This document shows, one piece after another, positions 48,102 through 56,265 of a DNA stretch of 64,000 nucleotides. Position 1 is the stretch's first letter, and each line of letters begins with the position of its first letter. The translations under genes and the position numbers were made by a program. Location: the NCBI GenBank assembly GCA_040218145.1, contig JAVJQK010000047.1, positions 1 to 64,000 on the forward strand, in the 5' to 3' direction. The stretch is from Sandaracinaceae bacterium (GTDB lineage: Bacteria > Myxococcota_A > Polyangia > Polyangiales > Sandaracinaceae). Under the pieces are notes generated by a model that had not been told where the DNA came from, did not search any database, and saw only the letters and a list, made by a program, of their open reading frames with translations.

Positions 48102-48698
48102 TCAGACCGCGGCCCGGGCGGCCTCCACGCGCTCGCGCAGCTGTGGGGCGCGCCGCTCGAGCAGCGGCAGGAGCGACGGCAGCGTCTCCTCGATCAGCTT
48201 CGCGTAGCTGATCGCGAAGAAGTACGTCAGGTGCTGCAGGATCCACGCGTCGAGCGCCTGCACCGCGTCGGGCAGCCCCGAGGCGCGCTCGATCTCCGCG
48301 AGCGCGACGCGGGTCTCGCTGCGGAAGAGCTCCACCTCCCGGAAGCCGAGCTCCGCGTGCAGGAGCAGGTGCATGCCCGCGGCGACGAGCCGTCGATAGG
48401 TCTTGAGCTGCGAGCGCACCATTCGCCCCGCGAGCTCGCGCGCCTCGTCGTCGCTCAGCGCGTCGTCGAAGCGGTAGCGGACGCCGCCGTCCTCGCCGCG
48501 CGCGCGGAAGATCAGGTAGTTGGCGTTCGGGTGGCGGCGCGCGGCGTCGAGGATGGTCTCGTCCAGCGCGCCCGGGTCGTCCACCCGCCGTAGATCGTCC
48601 AGGCGATCCCGCCCCACGACCATCTCGCGGTCGGGCGTCACGATCAGCGCCTCGCGCGGCCCACGGCGCGTCTCGATCACCTCGACTCGTAGGTCCAA
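48102..48698 (-). CDS. Unrecognised cytoplasmic protein, about 198 aa
   Basis: The frame codes for a soluble protein with a short N-terminal beta part (VEVIETRRGPREALIVTPD), a middle with YLIFRARGEDGGVRYRFDD, and a long helical C-terminal half (LVAAGMHLLLHAELGFREVE, LDAWILQHLTYFFAISYAKL). I do not recognise a family. The TTG at 48698 is preferred because a G-rich sequence lies upstream, but the frame extends to 48761 with another TTG. It converges on glnS with a 6-bp gap. Confidence 0.7.
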   Translation of the reverse strand: MDLRVEVIETRRGPREALIVTPDREMVVGRDRLDDLRRVDDPGALDETILDAARRHPNANYLIFRARGEDGGVRYRFDDALSDDEARELAGRMVRSQLKTYRRLVAAGMHLLLHAELGFREVELFRSETRVALAEIERASGLPDAVQALDAWILQHLTYFFAISYAKLIEETLPSLLPLLERRAPQLRERVEAARAAV

Positions 48699-48765
48699 GC
48701 GTCCCCCCCGCTCAATTCCCCCTACGAGGATGAACGAGGACCGCCCCTGCGTCACGGCCAACAGG

Positions 48766-49746
48766 TCACGGGCAGCGCGCGACGCGCGTGTGGGTCTGGC
48801 CGTCGCGCTCCCACGCGATCACGAGCCCGCGGGCGTCGCCCCGGAGCTGGGCGGCGCGGGCGCCGGGCGCGACCACCACCGGGGCTGCGCGCTCTCCGGC
48901 CTCGTTCACGCGCGTCAACCAGACGTCGCGGTTCGAGGCGTAGAGGAGCGCGATCGCGTCGCCCGCGCGGCGGGCCACGACGGCCTCGGGGCGCGACGTG
49001 GGCTGGGTCGCGAGGAGCGCGCCGTCGGGCCCGTGCAGCCAGAGCCCGGTTCGATCCGGGGCGCGGAAGAACAGGGCGGGCGTCTCTCCCACCGCGAGCG
49101 CCTGGGGCGTGCCCGGCGCGGGCTGGGCGTCCGGCTCGGCGCCGCCGCGCAGCGTCCACACCTCGGCGCCGCGCGCGGTCCAGCTCGCGAACGCCCGCCT
49201 TCCCTGTCCCGCCAGCAGCGGCGCGGCCTGCGCGACGGCCTGGCGCCGGACCTCCGAGACCCGGCCCGTGAGCAGCTCCGCGCGGAGGAGGACGAGGGCG
49301 GGTCCGACGCGCCCGAAGAGCCACGCGTGGTCGCCGACGACGCGCATCACGGGGGTGCGCAGCGCCACGGGGAGCGCCAGCCGGCGGCGCTCGGCGCCCG
49401 CGCGGTCGACGAAGAGGAGCACGCCGCTCCCTTCGTGCAGACCCGCGATCACCCAGCCGTCGCGGTCGTCGTCGATGGCGTGGACCCGATCGAGCGGCAG
49501 CGCGTGCGTCTCCTCCTCTGCGCCCAGCGTGAGGAGCTCTGGACCCGGGCGGTGTACGACCAGCGCGGCGTGGCCGAGCGAGGCGTCCCCGAGCACGGGA
49601 TCGGCGCCGTCGTGCGCGCGGGGCGTCTCCAGCGTGCAGTCGGGCAGGGCCACGCGCGCGGGCGCGGGCTCGGCGCTCGAGGACGTCGGCGCCGCCGCGG
49701 GCTCGCAGCCGAGGGTGAGCAGGAGGATGCAGAGGGCGATCCGCAC
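48766..49746 (-). CDS. Lipoprotein of unknown function, possibly beta-propeller-like
   Basis: The 326-aa protein starts at GTG 49746 with a lipobox (LCILLLTLGC). The mature part has repeated short beta-strand segments with W or F every 40-50 residues (DRDGWVIAGLHEGSGVLLFV, VVGDHAWLFGRVGPALVLL, AFASWTARGAEVWTL), which would suit a beta-propeller, though no blade motif is clear enough to assign. It probably resides in the envelope. It is divergent from the NUDIX gene. Confidence 0.75.
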   Translation of the reverse strand: MRIALCILLLTLGCEPAAAPTSSSAEPAPARVALPDCTLETPRAHDGADPVLGDASLGHAALVVHRPGPELLTLGAEEETHALPLDRVHAIDDDRDGWVIAGLHEGSGVLLFVDRAGAERRRLALPVALRTPVMRVVGDHAWLFGRVGPALVLLRAELLTGRVSEVRRQAVAQAAPLLAGQGRRAFASWTARGAEVWTLRGGAEPDAQPAPGTPQALAVGETPALFFRAPDRTGLWLHGPDGALLATQPTSRPEAVVARRAGDAIALLYASNRDVWLTRVNEAGERAAPVVVAPGARAAQLRGDARGLVIAWERDGQTHTRVARCP

Positions 49747-49818
49747 CGGCGCATGGTCGCGACAGAGGCGGCCCGAGGGCAAGTGGACGCGCGCGCGGGG
49801 CGGACCGACAGTGAGCAC

Positions 49819-50367
49819 ATGACCCGAGCGGAGTTCGAGACGCGCGTGCCCGAGGGAGACGACCGGGAGCGCGAGGTGTGCACGCGCTGCGGCTTCATCG
49901 ACTACGACAACCCGAAGATCGTGGTCGGGTCCGTCGCCACGTGGGGGGATCGCGTGCTCCTCTGTCGGCGCGCCATCGAGCCCCGCGCGGGGTTCTGGAC
50001 GCTCCCGGCCGGCTACCTCGAGCACGGCGAGACCCCGGAGGAGGGCGCGCGGCGGGAGGCGCGGGAGGAGGCGCTGGCCGACCTGTCCATCCGGGATCTC
50101 CTCGCGGTCTACACGGTGCGGCGCCTCGGTCAGGTGCAGCTGATGTATCGCGCGACCCTGCGCAGCTCCGAGATCGGCGCGGGGCCGGAGAGCGCCGAGG
50201 TCGGGCTGTTCGCCTGGGACGAGATCCCGCGGGACGCCATCGCGTTCCCCACCGTGCGCTGGGCGCTGGCGCACTTCCGCCGCGCGGAGGCGAGCGCGGT
50301 GTGGGTCCCGGCGACCAACCCCGAGGGGGAGAGCACGCGGATCGAAGACATGACGCCTGGAACCTGA
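49819..50367 (+). CDS. NUDIX hydrolase with N-terminal zinc-ribbon-like motif
   Basis: The 182-aa protein begins with a zinc-ribbon remnant (CTRCGFIDYDNPK) as in NudC-type and related NUDIX enzymes. The NUDIX box is GYLEHGETPEEGARREAREE; the position usually Gly near its end is not conserved (EALADL). It should hydrolyse a nucleoside diphosphate linked to another group; the substrate cannot be inferred. The ATG at 49819 has only weak upstream purines. Confidence 0.9.
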   Translation: MTRAEFETRVPEGDDREREVCTRCGFIDYDNPKIVVGSVATWGDRVLLCRRAIEPRAGFWTLPAGYLEHGETPEEGARREAREEALADLSIRDLLAVYTVRRLGQVQLMYRATLRSSEIGAGPESAEVGLFAWDEIPRDAIAFPTVRWALAHFRRAEASAVWVPATNPEGESTRIEDMTPGT

Positions 50368-50437
50368 CCGCGCGTCGGGTGGGCCGACAAGCACGCTGGC
50401 TCTGGCGCGATGCCCGCAGCTGTGCGAGGTTCGTTGC

Positions 50438-50650
50438 ATGCGCCCATGGCCGGTCGTGATCGGGTGCGCGATGATCGCCTTCGGGCTGCTCGCGTGGCTC
50501 GGAGAGACGCTCTCCGGGAGCGCGGGCTTCGCGGCGCAGGCCGCGCCGTCGCTCGCGGCGTCGCTCTGGGGCGTGCCCGGTCTGCTGCTCGGGGGCGGCG
50601 TGGCCCTCCTGCTGTGGGGGTTCACGGAGAAGGACGCGCGTCGAGACTGA
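50438..50650 (+). CDS. Small two-helix membrane protein
   Basis: The 70-aa protein has two hydrophobic helices, VVIGCAMIAFGLLAWLG and VPGLLLGGGVALLLWGF, separated by an Ala/Ser-rich loop, with a charged C-terminal tail (TEKDARRD). No family is recognised. The codon pattern is consistent with coding. Confidence 0.6.
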   Translation: MRPWPVVIGCAMIAFGLLAWLGETLSGSAGFAAQAAPSLAASLWGVPGLLLGGGVALLLWGFTEKDARRD

Positions 50651-50737
50651 ACGTCTCTTGACGCGGCGCGCCATGAGGGCGTCTCGCGCGTGGAACGCTT
50701 CATGCCCTCTGATCTCTCCGAGGAAAGGAGAGCATTC

Positions 50738-51091
50738 ATGGGAATCCGAAGAGGCAGAGGCGTGATCATCGCTCACCCGAGCCCAGGGCTCCGCATGCGG
50801 CTGGCGATGGCGTTCATCGACCGCCACCCCGTGTTCCTGTCCAACGGCGTCGCGGGGCTGCTGCGCCAGATCGGCGAGATCGTCGCAGGTCGTGCGCGGG
50901 CGCCGGAGGCCTTCGTGCTGGGCACCGAGGCGCTGACGGCGCTTCGGTCGGACCGCGCGTGGCCACAGATCGAGGCGTGGCGTCCGACGATCGTCGTGAT
51001 CGGCGCCCGCCCGACCGCCACCGAGCCCGACCACCACGCGTTCCACCGCGCCCCGCACCCGTCGCGCATCCTGGACCTGCTGGCCGCGTGA
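50738..51091 (+). CDS. Small alpha/beta protein, possibly a degenerate receiver
   Basis: The 117-aa product starts at ATG 50738, which has an excellent AGGAG seven bases upstream. It opens with a basic stretch and a beta strand (GVIIAHPSPGLRMRLAMAFI), then alternating helices and strands (EAFVLGTEALTAL, PTIVVIGARPTA). The spacing recalls a CheY-like receiver, but the acidic pocket and the phospho-acceptor Asp are absent, so if it is one it cannot be phosphorylated normally. The function is unknown. Confidence 0.7.
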   Translation: MGIRRGRGVIIAHPSPGLRMRLAMAFIDRHPVFLSNGVAGLLRQIGEIVAGRARAPEAFVLGTEALTALRSDRAWPQIEAWRPTIVVIGARPTATEPDHHAFHRAPHPSRILDLLAA

Positions 51092-51147
51092 GACGGTGTG
51101 CCACGAGCGCGGCATCGGGGGACCCCAGCGCGTGAGCTCCAGCCGAG

Positions 51148-51600
51148 TCAGGCCAGAGACGCCGTGTCGAGCGGACGTCGCGACGACGCAGCGCGTAACA
51201 AGCGACCGTCGCTCGAGCTGACGAAGCCGCGCGCTCGCAGCCACTCGCCCAGTCGATCTGCGTCGGGGTGGCCGGGACGGATCACGTTGTAGAGGTAGTT
51301 CAGCCCACGTCCCCGCGCCTCGCGCGCCAGCTGCTCGAGGATGTACGAGCCGACGCCGCGCTCCCGCTCGCTGGCGTCCACCGCGAGCAAGATCTCCGCG
51401 TCTCCCCAGTTCACGTCCAGCCAGCCGTAGCCGACCGTTCGGCCGTCGCGCTCCACGCGCCACCACTCGCCGGGGACGAGGCTGCCCTCGCTCGCTTCGG
51501 CGTAGCGTGGGTCGAAGACACCGGGAGGCGCGCCGCCGACGATGCGTGCCTTGTCACCGTCCCACTCCGCGGGGCTCTCGTGAATCCACGACATGCTCAT
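51148..51600 (-). CDS. GNAT-family N-acetyltransferase
   Basis: The 150-aa protein starts at ATG 51600, five bases after GGGAGG. It has a GNAT core: a [20 protein letters not shown] strand pair, the acetyl-CoA loop [20 protein letters not shown] (Q/RxxGxG/A-like) and a C-terminal [13 protein letters not shown] helix-strand. The acceptor is unknown. It is divergent from the ABC ATPase gene. Confidence 0.85.
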   Translation of the reverse strand: MSMSWIHESPAEWDGDKARIVGGAPPGVFDPRYAEASEGSLVPGEWWRVERDGRTVGYGWLDVNWGDAEILLAVDASERERGVGSYILEQLAREARGRGLNYLYNVIRPGHPDADRLGEWLRARGFVSSSDGRLLRAASSRRPLDTASLA

Positions 51601-51672
51601 CGCCACCTCCCGCTTTCACCTTGCGCCTCGGCGCCACGCCCGGTCAACCGCGGAGCATGCTAAGGACCAGGC

Positions 51673-52449
51673 GTGGCGCTGATCGAGATCCGTGGCCTTG
51701 TGAAGCGCTTCGGCGGCGAGACCGTGCTGGACGGCGTGGACCTCGACATCCACCGTCAGGAGCTGCTCACGATCATCGGCCCGTCGGGCTGCGGCAAGAG
51801 CGTGCTCCTGAAGTGCCTCATCGGGATCATCCGGCCCGACGCGGGCTCCATCGTCTTCGACGGCGAGGAGCTGACCTCGCTCCCCGAGCGGGAGTGGGTC
51901 CGGGTGCGCAAGCGGATCGGGATGCTCTTCCAGGAGGGCGCGCTCTTCGACTCCCTCTCGGTGGAAGACAACGTGGCGTACGGGCTTCGCGAGCACAGGC
52001 TCCTGCCCGAGCCGGAGATCGAGGAGCGCGTCTCACAGGCCCTGGCGCAGGTCAGCCTGCCGGGCATCGAGAAGATGTGGCCGGCGAGCCTGTCCGGGGG
52101 GATGCGCAAGCGCGTGGCGCTCGCGCGCGCCTTCGCGATGCATCCTGACGTGGTCCTCTACGACGAGCCGACCGAGGGGCTCGACCCCGTCAACGTCACG
52201 CGCGTCAACCGCCTGCTCGACAGCCTGCGGACGGGCGAGGGGGTGACGACCGTCGTCGTGACGCACAACATGCAGAGCGCGTTCGGGATCAGCGAGCGCG
52301 TCGCCTTCATCCACGGCGGCAAGGTCGTGCAGGAGGGATCTCCGGCCGAGCTGAAGCGCTCCGGCGACGCGCGGCTCGCGCCCTTCGTCCGCGCCTCCGA
52401 GCTGCAGGCCAAGACCCGCCCGAGCGTGCCCGATGGTCCGGTTGGGTAG
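51673..52449 (+). CDS. Mla-type ABC transporter ATP-binding protein
   Basis: The 258-aa ATPase has Walker A GPSGCGKS, the Q-loop MLFQEGALFDSLSVEDNVAYG, the ABC signature LSGGMRKRVALARA, Walker B VVLYDEPTEGLDP and the switch His (VVTHNM). The LSGGMRKRV form and the GALFDSL Q-loop are typical of the MlaF/Mkl subfamily that drives phospholipid transport between membranes. No permease or MCE-domain gene is adjacent, so its partners must lie elsewhere. The start is GTG at 51673. It is followed after 9 bp by the ligase gene. Confidence 0.92.
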   Translation: MALIEIRGLVKRFGGETVLDGVDLDIHRQELLTIIGPSGCGKSVLLKCLIGIIRPDAGSIVFDGEELTSLPEREWVRVRKRIGMLFQEGALFDSLSVEDNVAYGLREHRLLPEPEIEERVSQALAQVSLPGIEKMWPASLSGGMRKRVALARAFAMHPDVVLYDEPTEGLDPVNVTRVNRLLDSLRTGEGVTTVVVTHNMQSAFGISERVAFIHGGKVVQEGSPAELKRSGDARLAPFVRASELQAKTRPSVPDGPVG

Positions 52450-52458
52450 ACTCTCGCC

Positions 52459-53559
52459 GTGGCACGCACCTTCACTCCCCAGACCCTCCCGTTCGGCCCC
52501 CCGGTCGCGCCGATGCTCGCCAAGATCGCCGCGGCGATCCCGCGCGCGGGCGCGCATCTGTTCGAGCCCAAGTGGGACGGCTTCCGCACGCTCGTCTTCC
52601 GCGACGGCGACCAGCTCCATCTCCAGAGCCGCGATCAGAAGCCGATGCTGCGCTACTTCCCCGAGCTGAGCGCGCCGATGCTCGCCCAGCTCCCGGACGC
52701 GTGCGTGCTCGACGGGGAGCTCATCCTCGCGCTCGACGACCGGCTCGACTTCGAGGCGCTGCAGATGCGCATCCACCCGGCGAAGTCGCGCGTGACCGAG
52801 CTCGCGGAACGGACGCCCGCGTCGTTCGTCGCCTTCGATCTCCTGGCGCTCGGGGGCGAGGACCTCCGGGAGCGCCCCATGAGCGAGCGCCGCGAACGGC
52901 TCGAGTCCGCGCTGGCCTCGGTGCGCGATCCGCTCTTCGTGACCCCCGTGACCCGTGACCCGGACGAGGCGGAGCGCTGGTTTCGTCGCTTCGAGGGGGC
53001 GGGGCTCGACGGGGTGATCGCGAAGCCCGAGTCGTTGACGTACCAGCCCAAGAAGCGGGCGATGCTGAAGATCAAGCACGTGCGCACGTGTGACGTGGTC
53101 GTGGCCGGCTTCCGCTGGCACAAGAAGGGCCCCGGGGAGCTGATCGGATCGCTCCTGCTCGGGCTCTACGATCTCGAGGGCGGGCTGCACCACGTCGGGG
53201 TGACGAGCTCGTTCAAGATGGATCAGCGGCGCGCCCTCGCGGAGGAGCTGGAGCCGCTGCGCGAAGGCGCGCTCGACGGGCACCCGTGGGCCGACTGGGC
53301 GCGGGCGCAGGGGGAGACGCGTCAGCCGGGCATGCAGAGCCGCTGGAGCGCGGGCAAGGACCTCTCCTGGGAGCCGCTCCGGATCGAGCGCGTGTGCGAG
53401 GTGAAGTTCGACCACCTGCAGGGCGAGCGCTTCCGCCACGCGGCGACGTTTCTCCACTGGCGGCACGACAAGGCGCCCGAGGAGTGCCGCTACGATCAGA
53501 TCGCGGACGTGCCCCCGTACGACCTGGAGCGGATCTTCGCCGGCGCGCCCGATCTATGA
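52459..53559 (+). CDS. ligC: ATP-dependent DNA ligase, LigC type
   Basis: The 366-aa protein consists of the adenylation and OB-fold domains only, as in mycobacterial LigC. The nucleotidyl Lys is Lys38 in EPKWDGFRTLVFRDGD; further motifs are VLDGELI, FVAFDLLALGG, EGAGLDGVIAK and KIKH. It seals nicks in double-stranded DNA using ATP. No Ku gene is seen in the window. It is 9 bp after the ABC ATPase gene and 6 bp before the MYXO-CTERM gene, so the three form one operon; a stand-alone LigD-type polymerase faces the far end. Confidence 0.92.
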   Translation: MARTFTPQTLPFGPPVAPMLAKIAAAIPRAGAHLFEPKWDGFRTLVFRDGDQLHLQSRDQKPMLRYFPELSAPMLAQLPDACVLDGELILALDDRLDFEALQMRIHPAKSRVTELAERTPASFVAFDLLALGGEDLRERPMSERRERLESALASVRDPLFVTPVTRDPDEAERWFRRFEGAGLDGVIAKPESLTYQPKKRAMLKIKHVRTCDVVVAGFRWHKKGPGELIGSLLLGLYDLEGGLHHVGVTSSFKMDQRRALAEELEPLREGALDGHPWADWARAQGETRQPGMQSRWSAGKDLSWEPLRIERVCEVKFDHLQGERFRHAATFLHWRHDKAPEECRYDQIADVPPYDLERIFAGAPDL

Positions 53560-53565
53560 TGGGGC

Positions 53566-56265
53566 ATGCGCTTGGCTCGCCCCACTCGACACTGCCTGCC
53601 CTCTCTTCTGCTCCTGCTGCCGCTCATCGCGCGCCCCGCCGCGGCGCAGGAGCGCACCGTCTTCGACTTCTCGGCCCCCGCGGCGGGCCAGCGCGGCGAC
53701 TACGAGGCGAGCGCGGGCGCCGAGGTCGCCGAGGGCCAGGGGCGCCTCGCGGCGCGGGACGGATGGGCCGAGCGCGCTCAGCCGACGCGGGCGGCGATCG
53801 ACGTGAGCAACGCGGGGATCGAGACCCCGCGCGCCGTGCTCTCCGTGCCGGTCGACGGGCTCCCCGCCGCGCTCCGTCGCGCGCTGGGCGTGGACGGAAC
53901 CGACGCGACGGCCTGGCTGCCAGACGGAACGCGGCTGGACCGCCCGGTCGCGGCCGGGATCTCGAGCCCGAGCGCGCTCGGCGTCTTCCACGTCCGCGTC
54001 CCCACGCTCCCGGCGGGCGCGTCCTCGATCGTGCTCTACGCCGGCGATCGGAGCGGCGCCGCGGCGGTGGACGAGCTGGCGTTCTTCACCGACCCGACGC
54101 CCGTCGTCCGCACGTTCGTGACCGGGGCCTACCTCGCCACGAACGCGACGGTGGTGAGCCTGGTCGCGTCCAACGACGTGATCCTCGATGGCGCGGCCGA
54201 CTTCTTCGGGGGCGCGCTCGAGAGCCGAAACCGGGCCGCGGGCGCGCTCGGGACCGAGATCGTCTCCGCGGGTCCCATCGCGGCGACCTGGCTCGGCGCG
54301 GGGGGCGACGCGTTCCCGCCGGAGTCCTTCGCCGGGCAAGCGTTCGTGATCCCCGCGCCGCGCTACGACGAGGCGCTCTTCGTCGTCGCGCCGTTCGGCG
54401 AGGCCACGCTCACCTTCGGCCAGCCCGGGCTCTCGCCGCAGGTGGTCGCGGCGGGGAGCGCGCGCCGCATCACGACCCTCGTGGCGGACGGGGCGAGCGT
54501 GCACTTCACGAGCGACGCCCCCGTCGTCGTGGTGCGCGGGAGCGACTCCGGGGACATCACGCCGATGCCGCCCGCGGCGACGCGGCTCATCGGCGTGGGC
54601 AGCGGATCGGTGCGCGTGGCCGCGGGGGCGAGCCCGGCCAGCCTCACCTACTACCTGTCCAGCGGCGCGACCCAGACCGCGACGGTGCCCGCCAACGGAG
54701 AGCTCACCCTCACCGGGGGCGCGGCGCAGGGGACCGGGGACGCCTTTCGGATCGTCAGCGACACCCCCATCGGCGCGATCACCTACGGCGACGGGGACGG
54801 GGGGGAGGCGGTCGCCTTCCTGCCGCCGACGCTCCTGGGCCGGGAGCTGGTCGTCCCGTTCGGGGCCCAGTTCGTGGCCATCGCGTCGGCGCTCCCGAAC
54901 ACGACGTGTCGGGTGCTGGCGGCGGACGGAACCGAGCTGGCGAGCGGGCGCACGAGCGCGTTCGCGCCGCCCGTGCCGGGCAAGCTCTTCTTCGGCAGCG
55001 CGACGAACGGCCTCAGAATCGCCGGCCCGGCCGCCCTCCGCTGCGACGCCGCGGTCTGGGCGCTCGCCGAGGACGCGTCCAGCGAGACGGAGAAGCTCCT
55101 CATCGCTTCGGTCGCGCATCGACCTCACCCCGGGGGCGAGGTGTCGTTCAGCGCCGGCGCGGCGGAGACCCGGTTCGACGCGGGCTCCGCGTGGGTGCGC
55201 ACGCCGGGCTTCGCCCCCTCGCGGCCCATGGTGGGCGTCGCGTCGCTCGAGCCGGTCGAGGTGATCGACGGGGTCGGCGCCACGGTCGGCTACCAGATCT
55301 CGGTGGACGGCGGCGCGACGTGGTCGGTGCCGGCGGGCGCGGCGCTGCGGGAGGCGACGGAGGGTGAGGGCGCGGCCGCGACGGACTTCGCGGGGGTGTC
55401 GTTTCCAGAGACCGACGCGGTGCAGGTCCGCGTGCTCCTCTCCACCGACGGCGTGGACGACGCGGCCGTCGACGAGCTCGCGGTGGAGGCGACCCTCGTC
55501 CCGCCGCCCGCCGGCTTCGCGTTCGACGACATCGCCAGCCCTCAGCGGGTCGGGGTCGCGCACGACGTGACCCTGCGCCTGGTGGACGCGGCGGGCGCGA
55601 CGGTGCGGATCGACGGCGAGGTGGAGATCGGGAGCGACCCCGCTTCCGTCTACCCCGGCACCACGGGCGCGCTGGTCGACGGCGTGGCGACGCTCTCGGT
55701 GACGCCGGAGGCGGGGGCGTCCATGGTCTTCCTCGTGGCGCGCATGGGCGACTCGCTGGTCGGCAGCTCGGCGCCTTTCGAGGTCGTCGCCGCCTCTTCG
55801 ACCCGCACGCTCACGGTCGTGGACGGCGACGGACAGACCGGCGCTCCCGGCGCGGCGCTCGATGCCCCGGTCGCGGTGCGGCTGACCGACCCCGAGGGCG
55901 CGCCCGTCGTGGGCGAGCGGGTGACGGTCCGCGTGGTGGGCGGCGGCGCCGTCAGCCCGGAGGACGGCGAGACCGATGACGACGGGCGGCTGTCGGTCAC
56001 GTGGACGCTCGGCGCGAGCGGGGATCAGCAGCTCCACTTCGCGCTCTCGGACGACGACGCGGTGACCGTCGTGGCCACGGCCCGCTTCGTGGAGGCGGGC
56101 GGCGGATGTGACTGCGCGGCGGCGCCCGGCCGTCGCGCGCCGCTCGGCGGGCTGGGCCTGCTCGCGCTGCTCTGCCTCGCGCTCCTCAGTCGGACCAGGG
56201 GTCGTAGTCGGGGTCGGGCGGCTCCTGCGGGGGCCGAGACGCCTCCGGCACGTGGCGCAGGTTGA
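53566..56265 (+). CDS. Large secreted protein with MYXO-CTERM-like tail
   Basis: The 899-aa protein has a Sec signal peptide (SLLLLLPLIARPAAAQ). The middle consists of several beta-rich segments without a recognisable enzyme motif. An Ig-like Big1-type domain is near the end (GAALDAPVAVRLTDPEGAPV, GETDDDGRLSVTWTLG). The C-terminus has a Gly/Cys motif (GGGCDCAAAPG), a hydrophobic helix (GGLGLLALLCLALLS) and an Arg cluster (RTRGRSRGR), which is the MYXO-CTERM sorting pattern. About 20 more residues follow the Arg cluster, encoded in the 80 bp that overlap the convergent polymerase gene. It is probably cleaved and surface-anchored. It is co-transcribed with ligC, but no functional link is evident. 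Confidence 0.85.
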   Translation: MRLARPTRHCLPSLLLLLPLIARPAAAQERTVFDFSAPAAGQRGDYEASAGAEVAEGQGRLAARDGWAERAQPTRAAIDVSNAGIETPRAVLSVPVDGLPAALRRALGVDGTDATAWLPDGTRLDRPVAAGISSPSALGVFHVRVPTLPAGASSIVLYAGDRSGAAAVDELAFFTDPTPVVRTFVTGAYLATNATVVSLVASNDVILDGAADFFGGALESRNRAAGALGTEIVSAGPIAATWLGAGGDAFPPESFAGQAFVIPAPRYDEALFVVAPFGEATLTFGQPGLSPQVVAAGSARRITTLVADGASVHFTSDAPVVVVRGSDSGDITPMPPAATRLIGVGSGSVRVAAGASPASLTYYLSSGATQTATVPANGELTLTGGAAQGTGDAFRIVSDTPIGAITYGDGDGGEAVAFLPPTLLGRELVVPFGAQFVAIASALPNTTCRVLAADGTELASGRTSAFAPPVPGKLFFGSATNGLRIAGPAALRCDAAVWALAEDASSETEKLLIASVAHRPHPGGEVSFSAGAAETRFDAGSAWVRTPGFAPSRPMVGVASLEPVEVIDGVGATVGYQISVDGGATWSVPAGAALREATEGEGAAATDFAGVSFPETDAVQVRVLLSTDGVDDAAVDELAVEATLVPPPAGFAFDDIASPQRVGVAHDVTLRLVDAAGATVRIDGEVEIGSDPASVYPGTTGALVDGVATLSVTPEAGASMVFLVARMGDSLVGSSAPFEVVAASSTRTLTVVDGDGQTGAPGAALDAPVAVRLTDPEGAPVVGERVTVRVVGGGAVSPEDGETDDDGRLSVTWTLGASGDQQLHFALSDDDAVTVVATARFVEAGGGCDCAAAPGRRAPLGGLGLLALLCLALLSRTRGRSRGRAAPAGAETPPARGAG

